This document shows positions 1 to 7,491 of a DNA stretch of 41,747 nt, one piece after another (the stretch's first letter is position 1; the number at the start of each line of letters is the position of its first letter). The position numbers and the translations under genes are program-made. The stretch spans positions 1 to 41,747 of the forward strand of contig CACZDV010000026.1 of NCBI GenBank assembly GCA_902780025.1, in the 5' to 3' direction. Source of the DNA: an uncultured Prevotellaceae bacterium. GTDB taxonomy: Bacteria > Bacteroidota > Bacteroidia > Bacteroidales > Bacteroidaceae. The notes below the pieces were generated by a model. That model did not search any database, was not told where the DNA came from, and saw only the letters and a list, made by a program, of their open reading frames with translations.

Positions 1-99
1 AGGAGGGGTTACTTTTTGAGATGAGAACTAGATTTGCCTGTTTATAGACGTTTTCAAACGATTATTAATCAATTCCGATTTTTATCGGACAGCAATAAT

Positions 100-687
100 A
101 TGTTATATAGGATAGCGCATATTTTAAAGGATAAGTTGATTTGGTTGTGGAATGTTGTCGAGTGGATTAATTCGGTGTTATTCTCACTGATATATATAAA
201 GAGATTAAAAGGTTTTGCTTTTTCCTTTATTCCTGAAGGGTATGAAATAGTACCATTGAAGAATATTTCAGCAGAAAAGATGGTGGCATTCTTTAACCAT
301 CAACCAGATGAAGCATATACCTATTTCCACCCTCACAGTTTTGATGTGAAGAGCATAGGGAGATTACAAGGAAACAAAGCGTTTCTTGGTTATGTACTAC
401 TTGATAAGACAAATGGCAATATTGCAGGCTATTGTTTCAACAGGTGTTTCTTTCATGGTCTGGGGTTCCGTGGAAGGATGGTAGATATTGATTATCGTGG
501 AAAAGGGTTAGGCATTGCTATGAACAAGATATTGAATGAAGTTGGCTTTGGTATTGGCCTTCGATTGTTTGAGACAGTATCAAAAGATAATCTTGCCTCT
601 TATCGCTCTGCATTGAGTGCAAGTAATGTTAGAGTGGTGAAAGAGTTGCCGAATAATGAGTTATATTTGGAAATCATTAAGGATTGA
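100..687 (+). CDS. GNAT-like acetyltransferase of a polysaccharide locus
   Basis: The 195-residue product carries an acetyl-CoA loop of the GNAT type (R-G-K-G-L-G-I-A, residues 133-140) after a beta strand ending VDIDY, and a C-terminal half with the usual GNAT strand/helix pattern. The N-terminal 45 residues are hydrophobic/basic and may be membrane-associated. It lies 4 nt upstream of a PglC-like phosphosugar transferase, so acetylation of a sugar or amino-sugar nucleotide is a reasonable inference, but the substrate cannot be read from sequence. ATG at 100 is taken as start; an in-frame TTG at 34 would add 22 residues. Base composition is AT-rich, as often in capsule loci. It is not a PglD-type hexapeptide acetyltransferase. 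Confidence 0.6.
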   Translation: MLYRIAHILKDKLIWLWNVVEWINSVLFSLIYIKRLKGFAFSFIPEGYEIVPLKNISAEKMVAFFNHQPDEAYTYFHPHSFDVKSIGRLQGNKAFLGYVLLDKTNGNIAGYCFNRCFFHGLGFRGRMVDIDYRGKGLGIAMNKILNEVGFGIGLRLFETVSKDNLASYRSALSASNVRVVKELPNNELYLEIIKD

Positions 688-691
688 ATAG

Positions 692-1369
692 ATGATGATA
701 CTGAAATGGTTATTCGATAGGATGTTTTCATTGATTGGGCTGTTGTTCCTATGGCCAGTATTGTTTCTTGTGGCGATATTGGTGAAAATTAAGATGCCAG
801 GTGGGCCGGTATTCTTTGTACAGAAGCGTGTGGGGAAAGAAGGAAAGCTATTTAACTGTCATAAGTTCCGTACGATGACGGTGAAGCATAATGGGTCGAC
901 GGTTTCGGTGGCAGGGGATTCGCGTATCACATCATTCGGGGCAAAGTTGAGGCATTATAAACTAGATGAGCTACCGGGGCTATGGGATGTGCTGATAGGA
1001 AATATGAGTTTCGTTGGACCGAGGCCAGACGTGCCGGGATATGCTGACAAACTGGAAGGAGACTATAGGGACGTGCTGAAATTGAGACCTGGAATAACAG
1101 GACCTGCGACATTGAAGTACCGCTTGGAGGATGAGATGTTGGCAGATTTAAGAAGGTTAATGCCTGAAGGAGAATGGCTTTCACAAGAGCAGATAGATGG
1201 TATGACTGACCAAGAACTGGCCGTGTGGTATAATGACAACGTGATATATCCCGATAAGGTGCGCCTGAACTGTTATTATTATCGTCACTACTCTTTCATC
1301 AAAGATATTCAGATGATTGTTTGTACGGTATTAGGGAAGAATATGGAGTATGCAGGAGAGGTGATATAA
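692..1369 (+). CDS. Initiating phosphosugar transferase, PglC/WcaJ family (small form)
   Basis: A 225-residue bacterial sugar transferase. It has one N-terminal membrane segment (about residues 12-33), then the family signatures KFRTM (58-62), the Asp-Glu pair in DELP (92-95) and VGPRP (108-112). Members transfer a sugar-1-phosphate from a UDP-sugar to undecaprenyl phosphate on the cytoplasmic face, starting a repeat unit. The length fits the short PglC-like form, which lacks the extra N-terminal membrane domain. The C-terminal tail (from about residue 140) is longer than minimal PglC. Two ATGs (692, 695) are adjacent; the first is used. Its aminotransferase and dehydratase partners are at 1968 and 7492. 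A second, larger initiating transferase ends this locus at 20.1 kb. Confidence 0.9.
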   Translation: MMILKWLFDRMFSLIGLLFLWPVLFLVAILVKIKMPGGPVFFVQKRVGKEGKLFNCHKFRTMTVKHNGSTVSVAGDSRITSFGAKLRHYKLDELPGLWDVLIGNMSFVGPRPDVPGYADKLEGDYRDVLKLRPGITGPATLKYRLEDEMLADLRRLMPEGEWLSQEQIDGMTDQELAVWYNDNVIYPDKVRLNCYYYRHYSFIKDIQMIVCTVLGKNMEYAGEVI

Positions 1370-1459
1370 AGGTTCTAGTATTAAGTATAGTAAGTATATT
1401 ACTCCCCACATTATAGTATAAGACTGCTAGAGTTTCTTGAATAACGTTTAGTTGCAACA

Positions 1460-2005
1460 ATGTCGGAGTATTTTTCATCTTTGATTAATGCTATACCGCT
1501 TGATGTCTATCTGCTACTGTTGGCAGTCTTTTGCATTTTTGCGGTGTTACTGGTCTCATTTCGTGGTGTCAGGAAAGGTGGACGGTTGGTTTTTGCGTTT
1601 TTATTGGTGGAGTATGTCTTTCTGCTTTATTGCTCAACGGTGTTTTTCCGAGAGGGTGTTGAAAGAGGCTATAACATCGTGCCGTTCTGGAGCTATGTGG
1701 AAATATATCATGGCGATGAATTGCTGTTGCCGCAGAATATTATGAATGTGGTGGTGTTTGTTCCGGTAGGTTTCTTGTTAGGTTGTGCCGTCAAATCTAT
1801 TCGATGGTGGAAGGTGCTGGTTATCGGATGTTTCATTTCCGTTTCAATAGAAGTGTTGCAGTTTTTCTTCAAACGTGGTTTCTCAGAGTTTGACGATGTT
1901 TTTCATAATGTCATAGGGTGCATGATTGGATATGGAATTTATATTATTGTATATAGAATAAATAGATATGGGAAGAATTTATCTTTGTCTGGCTCACATG
2001 AGTGA
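1460..2005 (+). CDS. VanZ-like family membrane protein
   Basis: The 181-residue protein has four hydrophobic segments (near residues 17-35, 43-60, 92-112, 116-135, plus a C-terminal one) and the VanZ-family pattern: NIVPF after the first pair, then NIMNVVVFVPVGFLLG, then SIEVLQFFFKRGFSEFDDVFHNVIG. The family is named for teicoplanin-resistance VanZ, but most members, including those in polysaccharide loci, have no known reaction. It overlaps the next gene by 38 nt, so the two are probably translated from one message. The 90-nt gap upstream shows no clear promoter. Confidence 0.82.
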   Translation: MSEYFSSLINAIPLDVYLLLLAVFCIFAVLLVSFRGVRKGGRLVFAFLLVEYVFLLYCSTVFFREGVERGYNIVPFWSYVEIYHGDELLLPQNIMNVVVFVPVGFLLGCAVKSIRWWKVLVIGCFISVSIEVLQFFFKRGFSEFDDVFHNVIGCMIGYGIYIIVYRINRYGKNLSLSGSHE

Positions 2006-3269
2006 GGCAGGATTGGAACAGAAGTATATCAAGGAGGCATTTGATACCAATTGGGTCGTTCCTCTTGGACCCAATGTGAATGCGTTCGAAAAGGATCTTG
2101 AGGATTATGTAGATCAAAACAAACGAGTGGTAGCGTTGTCTGCTGGTACGGCGGCTGTGCATCTGGCGCTGATAGCCTGCGGTGTTGGCCCAGGCGATGA
2201 GGTGATTGTTCAGTCATTCACGTTCTGTGCTTCGAGCCATCCCGTTACCTACCTTGGTGCAACGCCGGTATTTGTGGACTCGGAACGGGAGACATGGAAC
2301 ATGGATCCGGATCTGTTGGAGGTGGCTATTAAAGACCGAATTGCTAAGACAGGAAAGAAACCGAAGGCCATTGTGCCGGTTGCATTGTATGGCATGCCGT
2401 ATCAGATAGAACGCATCATGGAAATAGCTGACCGTTACGAGATTCCAGTCATTGAGGATGCTGCTGAGGGTTTCGGCTCACGGTATAAGGGTCAGGTGTT
2501 GGGCACTTTTGGGGAATATGGTGTGTTGTCGTTCAACGGTAATAAGATGATTACCACCAGTGGAGGCGGTGCCCTGATCTGTCCGGACAAGGACGCTTGG
2601 CAAAAGGTGATGTGGCTGGCAACCCAGGCTCGCGAAAGCTATCCTTACTATCATCACGAGGCTATTGGCTATAACTACCGAATGAGTAATATCTGTGCAG
2701 GAATTGGCCGCGGACAGATGACGGTCTTGGACGACCATATCAGGCATCATCAGCATGTGCAAGGGCTCTATGAAGAGTTGTTGGCTGGAGTCGATGGAAT
2801 TACAGTTCATCGTCAGCCAGCAACGGGTGATTACGACAGCAACTATTGGCTGTGTACCATCACGCTTGATGAGCACTTGAAGGTAAAAGGGCAGGAGGAT
2901 GCCTATAAGACCATCATTACTGGTGCCGTCGGTGGTGCAGCTGGTGTCATTCATACCGCATCGACCGCACTCACAGACTGTCAGCCGAATGACAATGTGG
3001 AGGCTTTGCGTGTCGCTCTTGACAAAGCTGGCATTGAAGCGCGCCCGGTATGGAAACCGATGCATAAACAGCCGGTGTACTTGCGAGGTAAGAAGGAAGA
3101 GGTTAGATGTAACACGTATTCTGTAGTTACATCTGAGAGTAGTGTGGCGTATATCAATGGAGTGTCAGAAGAGATCTTCAAGGTTGGTATGTGTCTGCCT
3201 TCTGGTCCGTATGTGAGTGATGAGGATGTGAAATACATCGTGGAGACGATAAAGAGCGCAATTGTATAG
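1968..3269 (+). CDS. DegT/DnrJ/EryC1/StrS PLP aminotransferase (PglE-like)
   Basis: A 433-residue sugar-nucleotide aminotransferase of the DegT family. Visible signatures are the cofactor-phosphate region SAGTAAVHLAL (58-68), the pyridine-binding Asp in VIEDAAE (D164) and the Schiff-base Lys in SFNGNK (K193). Such enzymes use glutamate to aminate a 4-keto sugar nucleotide; with the PglF-like dehydratase at 7492 the likely product is UDP-4-amino-4,6-dideoxy-GlcNAc or a relative (inference). Residues about 295-345 form a longer insert than usual before the C-terminal substrate region. The start at 1968 gives RIYLCLAHMS, which fits family N-termini even though it lies inside the end of the VanZ gene. 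A heptamer repeat begins right at its stop codon. Confidence 0.9.
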   Translation: MGRIYLCLAHMSEAGLEQKYIKEAFDTNWVVPLGPNVNAFEKDLEDYVDQNKRVVALSAGTAAVHLALIACGVGPGDEVIVQSFTFCASSHPVTYLGATPVFVDSERETWNMDPDLLEVAIKDRIAKTGKKPKAIVPVALYGMPYQIERIMEIADRYEIPVIEDAAEGFGSRYKGQVLGTFGEYGVLSFNGNKMITTSGGGALICPDKDAWQKVMWLATQARESYPYYHHEAIGYNYRMSNICAGIGRGQMTVLDDHIRHHQHVQGLYEELLAGVDGITVHRQPATGDYDSNYWLCTITLDEHLKVKGQEDAYKTIITGAVGGAAGVIHTASTALTDCQPNDNVEALRVALDKAGIEARPVWKPMHKQPVYLRGKKEEVRCNTYSVVTSESSVAYINGVSEEIFKVGMCLPSGPYVSDEDVKYIVETIKSAIV

Positions 3270-3295
3270 AAGTGAGAAGTGATAAGTGAGGCTGG
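3270..3295 (+). repeat. Purine-rich heptamer repeat after the aminotransferase gene
   Basis: Short tandem GTGAGAA/GTGATAA-type heptamers begin immediately after the stop codon. The same kind of repeat follows several other genes in this window. Confidence 0.55.
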
Positions 3296-3297
3296 AT

Positions 3298-3396
3298 AAA
3301 GTTTTGTTTTTAGTTACATTGCTTACATTTCCTTGCAAGTGGCAGAGTGTCAGTAGATTGCGCAGTGTAAGTAGAGTGTAAGTAGTGTAAGTAAGA
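3298..3396. repeat. Left inverted repeat of the ATPase-DUF6078-VapE block
   Basis: The reverse complement of this segment matches 7375-7472. In the outer part, 24 of 26 positions agree (3307-3332 against 7438-7463), and the match extends outward through AAAGTTT/AAACTTT. The inner part (about 3355-3396) is a degenerate TACACTAC-type array that also aligns with 7375-7415. Identity was counted by eye. The pair brackets three genes and separates two genes of one sugar pathway. Confidence 0.75.
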
Positions 3397-3471
3397 ATTA
3401 TTGACAAATGTGGTGTGTGTGGATGATGATGAGGTGATGAGTAAGAGACCAGAACTCTTAAAAAAGAATAA

Positions 3472-3506
3472 ATTATACGCATGCGTATAATACAAGTGCG
3501 TATAAT
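3472..3506. promoter_or_regulatory. 20-bp perfect palindrome plus extra half-site upstream of the ATPase gene
   Basis: ATTATACGCATGCGTATAAT (3472-3491) is a perfect palindrome. A second GTGCGTATAAT half-site follows at 3496-3506, ending 4 nt before the -7 box at 3511. The position over the -33 region is that expected for an operator of a dimeric repressor (inference). Confidence 0.6.
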
Positions 3507-3510
3507 GTCT

Positions 3511-3518
3511 TATCTTTG
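3511..3518 (+). promoter_or_regulatory. Bacteroidota -7 promoter element (TATCTTTG) for the ATPase gene
   Basis: TATCTTTG followed by CA matches the TAnnTTTG consensus. It lies 24 nt before the ATG at 3543, giving a leader of only about 18-20 nt. The usual TTTG -33 box is not evident; the palindrome occupies that place. Confidence 0.7.
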
Positions 3519-3542
3519 CATAGTATTATAATATGTATAAAG

Positions 3543-4676
3543 ATGGAAGTACCTTTTCAATACGGAAGATTAGCTGAGGCCGGGAGTTTCATAGACAGAA
3601 TCGATGACAGACGGGAGTTGAAGAACTTCCTAAGTCATGGAATTAATACGATATTGGTGTCACCAAGGCGTTGGGGGAAATCATCGTTGGTGAAGGAATC
3701 CATGAGAGAACTCGTGGGGGAGGACAAAAATATCAGGGTTTGCTTTCTTGATGCCTACAAGATACATACAGAGGAAGAGTTCTACAATAAATTCGCATCG
3801 GCTATTATCCAGGGGGTATCGTCAACACTGGAGCAGAAATGGGGAGATTTCCTGCGGTTTGTGAACCGTCTGACGCCGAGCATAACGATTGCAAGTGATC
3901 CGATGAACTCGATTGAGGTGGATCTGAAAATCAATCCTGTGAAAGAGAATTCGGAAACGATTCTTCAGCTTCCAGAGAAGATAGCCATCGAGAAGGGAAT
4001 CCGGGTGATTGTATGTATTGACGAGTTTCAGCAATTAGCTAACATCCCTCATTGGGAGAGACTGGAGTCTATGCTGCGCTCAGAGTGGCAATTACAGCAT
4101 CATACGACCTACTGCCTGTATGGCAGCAAGATGCACATGATGAAGAAAATCTTCAATAACTCCAGAAGTCCTTTTTATAAGTTCGGCCAGATGATGCAGC
4201 TGAAGCGAATATCCAAAGAATACTGGGTACCGTACATTGTCAACAACTTCGAAGCTACGGGCCGACATATCACTGAGGATCAAGCAGAGAAGATGTGTGA
4301 AAAGGTGAAATACAATTCTTGGTATGTCCAACAATACTGTTTCTTTGTCTGGTCGCACACTGAAGGGAGTGTTTCTGATGAGGATATTGACCGGCAGTTG
4401 GATATGGTCATCGATACCAATGCAGAAACATTCCAGAATGAACTCGACGAACTGGTACCCTCACAGATCGCCTTATTGAAGGCAATTGCGTCTGGGGAAA
4501 CTCATTTTAATGCAAAAGGTGTGGTAGAAAAATATCGTCTTGGCCAGTCTCAGACGATTACGAGAAACAAGAAGACTCTTGTGGAAAAGGATCTGGTTGA
4601 GAAAGACAGAGATTTGTTCTCTTTCGTCGATCCGTTGTTTGAGCTTTGGCTAAAACGTGAATATGGGATTGGGTGA
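3543..4676 (+). CDS. AAA ATPase, archaeal-type ATPase_2 family, with C-terminal winged helix
   Basis: A 377-residue P-loop ATPase. Walker A is the variant S-P-R-R-W-G-K-S-S (40-48) typical of the ATPase_2 (PF01637) group; Walker B is IVCIDEF with D160/E161. The C-terminal about 70 residues (VEKYRLGQSQTITRNKKTL onward) read as a winged-helix DNA-binding domain ending in FVDPLFELWL, also typical. Single-gene members are common in Bacteroidota and often occur in variable chromosomal regions; their role is unknown. ATG at 3543 is chosen because it follows the -7 box; earlier in-frame codons overlap the promoter. It is the first gene inside the inverted-repeat block and carries its own palindrome-covered promoter. 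Confidence 0.85.
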   Translation: MEVPFQYGRLAEAGSFIDRIDDRRELKNFLSHGINTILVSPRRWGKSSLVKESMRELVGEDKNIRVCFLDAYKIHTEEEFYNKFASAIIQGVSSTLEQKWGDFLRFVNRLTPSITIASDPMNSIEVDLKINPVKENSETILQLPEKIAIEKGIRVIVCIDEFQQLANIPHWERLESMLRSEWQLQHHTTYCLYGSKMHMMKKIFNNSRSPFYKFGQMMQLKRISKEYWVPYIVNNFEATGRHITEDQAEKMCEKVKYNSWYVQQYCFFVWSHTEGSVSDEDIDRQLDMVIDTNAETFQNELDELVPSQIALLKAIASGETHFNAKGVVEKYRLGQSQTITRNKKTLVEKDLVEKDRDLFSFVDPLFELWLKREYGIG

Positions 4677-4719
4677 GGGAAGAAGTGAGAAGTGAAGAGT
4701 GAGAAGTGAAAAGTGAGAA
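4677..4719 (+). repeat. GTGAGAA/GTGAAGA heptamer tandem repeat
   Basis: After the ATPase stop (a TGA that is itself part of GTGAGGG) there are about five successive 7-nt units of the form GTGARRA. Because 7 is not a multiple of 3, the TGAs fall in all three frames within about 21 nt. Confidence 0.8.
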
Positions 4720-4740
4720 TTGTTGAAAAATGTAACGTAT

Positions 4741-5184
4741 ATGAAGGAGATTGACTATAAAGAAATGCCGGAATTGTGGGCGGTATGCCAGAACAGGGAG
4801 TGTGAGAGGGCAGGGGAGTGCCTGCGCTTTCAGGCTTGCTCTGCCATTCCTGAACGGTTCCGCAGCTGGCGCTGCGTGCTGCCCCATGTGTGGAAGGACG
4901 GCGAGTGCCGGGCGTTTGTGAAGTATGAGACGGTGAGGATGGCGCGAGGCCTGAACCGACTATATAAAGAGGTACACGACAGGCGCGCGCGTCAGGACAT
5001 CCGCGAGGAACTGACAGCGCACTTCGGCAGCAAGGGCTCGTACTACCGCTACAAGGACGGGGAACGGTGGCTCAATCCTGATCGGCAACGGTATATCCTG
5101 GATTTGGTGCGTAAGTACGGCTGCGAGGCCGAGGATATCTTCGACGAATATGCCGACACCTACGACTTTACAACGGTGGTTTGA
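4741..5184 (+). CDS. DUF6078-family protein
   Basis: The 147-residue soluble protein is rich in Arg and Lys and has four cysteines spaced C16-x4-C21-x5-C27-x5-C33, with further Cys at 45 and 56. The pattern suggests metal binding. It resembles proteins annotated DUF6078, found next to VapE/VirE genes in Prevotella and Bacteroides; no activity is known to me. ATG at 4741 is preferred to an in-frame TTG at 4720. The gene is visibly more GC-rich than the ATPase gene before it and similar to the VapE gene after it, so these two may have arrived together. The family call rests on memory of the family, not on a search. Confidence 0.6.
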   Translation: MKEIDYKEMPELWAVCQNRECERAGECLRFQACSAIPERFRSWRCVLPHVWKDGECRAFVKYETVRMARGLNRLYKEVHDRRARQDIREELTAHFGSKGSYYRYKDGERWLNPDRQRYILDLVRKYGCEAEDIFDEYADTYDFTTVV

Positions 5185-5188
5185 GATA

Positions 5189-5249
5189 GTCCCACCCCAT
5201 GGGACAAACAGTTCCACCCCCTGGGACAGAAAGTCCCACCCCATGGGAC
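5189..5249 (+). repeat. Three 17-nt hairpin repeats at exact 22-nt spacing upstream of VapE
   Basis: GTCCCACCCCATGGGAC occurs at 5189-5205 and 5233-5249, and a variant (GTTCCACCCCCTGGGAC) at 5211-5227. Each has 6-nt arms GTCCCA/TGGGAC round a 5-nt CCCCA-type loop; the middle copy's C-to-T change keeps G-U pairing in RNA. Starts are 22 nt apart, so all three lie on nearly the same face of the helix. They occupy most of the DUF6078-VapE intergenic space. Confidence 0.9.
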
Positions 5250-5291
5250 TCCCGGAGAGGAGGCACTATTCATGATGAATGAACGGTTGTT

Positions 5292-7373
5292 ATGAAGTTT
5301 TCGATAGTAAGGATTGACAAGAAACGGGTGCTCCACCTGTCGGTGAAGGCGGCGGAGTGGTTTCTGGAACGTATCAAGACGGACACGAAGAGCGAGGATA
5401 TCGGCGGGCTGCGCCGGCATATCGCGGTGTTCGGCGAGGCGGAAGGCTATGAACAGCGGACGCCGATAGCCCGCATCTATCCCTCGGTGGAACTGACGAA
5501 GCTGGAGAACGGCCAGCTGGAGGTGACGACGTTCAACGGCCTGGTGTGGCTGAATGTGCCCGACCTGCTGAAGCGAGAGGAACAGGCGGCGGTGAAGGAG
5601 GCAGTAAAGATGCTGCCGATGACGTTTGCCGCCTTCGTGGGGGCCGACGGTCGCAGCGTGGAGATCCTGGTGAGTGCGACAAGGGCCGACGGCGTGTTGC
5701 CGTCGACGGAGCGCGATATGGATGTCTTCTGTAAGAAGGCCTATGAGGCAGCCCTCAGTGTTTATGGAGGAATACTGCCTAAACCGATTGGGCGCCAGTT
5801 CGTTACCGCGCGTAGTCACTTCATGATGACGCTCGACGAACAACCGTTCTTCAACAAGGATGTCCGTGCGCTGAAGGTCAGCGGTCTGCCCGCGCCGGCT
5901 GACGCAAAGCCGGTGGAGGACGTGCCGCAGCAGTGGAACGTTGACATTGACCTCTATGCCGACTATGAGCTGATGTACAAGCAGGCGTCGGAGGAGGCTT
6001 ACGAAGAGACGGCCGACGTGATAGAGTCGCAGCGCTACGAGGCTTACCTGACGGAGCTGACACGTCGGCTCTGCCTGATGGGAGTGCCTGAAGAGGAGGC
6101 TTTCCTGCATATCCGCAACCATCATGTCTTCAAGCATCAGATCGAGGAACTGACCTTGCGCACGATAGTCTCGGCGGTCTATGCCGAAGAGAAGCCCAGA
6201 CGGTTGCGCGACGAGGACACGGTGAGCCGTGAGACGCGGCGACTGGTGCGCTTCCTGACGACGCGCTATGTGTTCCGCCATAATACGGTGATGGGCTATA
6301 CGGAGTATCGTCCGAACAATACGTGGAGCTTCGACTGGGCACCTTGCGACGAGAAGGTCATCAACGGTATGACCTTAGAAGCGCGACTCGAGAATATTGA
6401 CGCTACGTTCAACGAGGTCAGGCGCTATACGCAGTCGAACATGATACAGCGGACAGACCCTGTGCTTGACTACTTTATGAAGGTCTACGACGTGTGGGAC
6501 GGCAAGACCGACCACATCGGGATGCTGGCGCGGACGGTGCCTTGCGACTTCCCCGAGTGGGAGCGCTGGTTCCGCAAGTGGTTCCTCTATATGGTGGCAC
6601 AGTGGATAGGCCGTGTGCGTGACTACGGCAACTCCATCGTGCCGATGCTCATCTCGTCGCAGGGCGACGGCAAGTCGACCTTCTGCCGTAACCTGCTGCC
6701 GAAGGAGCTGCAATGGGGCTATCTTGACAACCTCTCCGTCAGCGAGAAGCGTCAGACGCTGCAGGCCATGCATAACTTCCTGATTATCAATCTGGACGAG
6801 TTCAACCAGATTAGTCCGCAGTTGCAGGAGGGTTTCCTGAAGAACGTAATCCAGTTGCCCAGCGTGAAGATCAAGCGCCCCTACGGCAAGCACGTCGAGG
6901 ACTTCCGCCGCATGGCGTCGTTCATCGCTACGACCAACGAGACCAACGTGCTGACCGACCCCTCGGGCAACCGCCGCTTTATCTGCGTCAGGCTCACGGC
7001 ACCCATCGACACGAGTTACAAGCCCAACTACGATGCCCTTTACTCGCAGGCTTACCGTCTGGTGGCTAACAACGAGGAGCCGTATTGGTTCACGCCCGAC
7101 GAGGTGCAGGCTGTTATTGCCCATAATCGTGAGTTCGAGCTGGTGCCTTCCGCCGTCTATTATTTCAAGGAGTACTACGAGGCGGTCGAGGACGAGCAGG
7201 ACGGAGAATGGCTGACGACGACGGCCATCTATGACCGCCTGCGCAAGATTGCCGGTTCAGGCCTGAAGGCCAACGGCGTCTCCCGTTTCGGCCGCTATCT
7301 GCGTAACATGCCGGGCTTGCAGCAGAAGCGCCTTTCGAACGGTATGGCCTATCTGGTACGCAAAAGGAGCTAA
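5292..7373 (+). CDS. VapE/VirE-family primase-helicase-like protein with BT4734-like N-terminal domain
   Basis: A 693-residue protein. The N-terminal about 200 residues resemble the VirE_N/BT4734-like primase-related domain; the C-terminal half is the VirE P-loop ATPase domain. It has Walker A G-D-G-K-S-T (458-463), Walker B IINLDEF (D502/E503), a sensor-like ATTNE and the family's NRRFICVRL. Related proteins occur in phages, satellites (PICI VapE) and integrative elements, where they act in replication; in Bacteroidota they are also frequent beside capsule loci. It ends 1-2 nt before the right inverted repeat. It is GC-rich relative to the genes at 1-4.7 kb. A functional link with polysaccharide synthesis is not implied. 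Confidence 0.85.
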   Translation: MKFSIVRIDKKRVLHLSVKAAEWFLERIKTDTKSEDIGGLRRHIAVFGEAEGYEQRTPIARIYPSVELTKLENGQLEVTTFNGLVWLNVPDLLKREEQAAVKEAVKMLPMTFAAFVGADGRSVEILVSATRADGVLPSTERDMDVFCKKAYEAALSVYGGILPKPIGRQFVTARSHFMMTLDEQPFFNKDVRALKVSGLPAPADAKPVEDVPQQWNVDIDLYADYELMYKQASEEAYEETADVIESQRYEAYLTELTRRLCLMGVPEEEAFLHIRNHHVFKHQIEELTLRTIVSAVYAEEKPRRLRDEDTVSRETRRLVRFLTTRYVFRHNTVMGYTEYRPNNTWSFDWAPCDEKVINGMTLEARLENIDATFNEVRRYTQSNMIQRTDPVLDYFMKVYDVWDGKTDHIGMLARTVPCDFPEWERWFRKWFLYMVAQWIGRVRDYGNSIVPMLISSQGDGKSTFCRNLLPKELQWGYLDNLSVSEKRQTLQAMHNFLIINLDEFNQISPQLQEGFLKNVIQLPSVKIKRPYGKHVEDFRRMASFIATTNETNVLTDPSGNRRFICVRLTAPIDTSYKPNYDALYSQAYRLVANNEEPYWFTPDEVQAVIAHNREFELVPSAVYYFKEYYEAVEDEQDGEWLTTTAIYDRLRKIAGSGLKANGVSRFGRYLRNMPGLQQKRLSNGMAYLVRKRS

Positions 7374-7374
7374 T

Positions 7375-7472
7375 TCTACCTACACTACATACATCCTACA
7401 TACATCGTGCAAATCGCTGATTATAAATTGGTTGTGCGGAAATGTAGGCAGTGTAACTAAAAAGTAAACTTT
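7375..7472. repeat. Right inverted repeat of the ATPase-DUF6078-VapE block
   Basis: Inverted partner of 3298-3396. The outer core 7438-7463 starts GGAAATGTAGGCAGTGTAAC and differs at only two positions from the complement of 3307-3332. The inner end begins right after the VapE stop with TACACTAC/TACATAC-like units. An A5GT...ACT5 inverted repeat at 7459-7474 overlaps the outer edge. No clear target-site duplication is visible outside the pair. Confidence 0.75.
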
Positions 7473-7491
7473 TTACGGAAAAGCATATAAT

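Noticed and set aside
1-33. Tail of an upstream gene at the left edge
   Set aside because: A frame ends in TGA at 22-24, but eight codons are too few to recognise anything.
3165-3495. Minus-strand His/Thr/Tyr-rich open frames in the gap before the ATPase gene
   Set aside because: They are translations of the GTGTAAGTA-type repeats and of the aminotransferase antisense strand, with no start context or domain.
5160-6281. A long minus-strand open frame opposite the VapE gene
   Set aside because: It is rich in Arg/His/Gln without recognisable domains and lies opposite the well-supported VirE N-terminal domain.
7459-7474. AAAAAGT/ACTTTTT inverted repeat as an intrinsic terminator of the VapE gene
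   Set aside because: The stem is all A-T except one pair and has no clear T-tract of its own; it is better seen as part of the outer end of the right inverted repeat.
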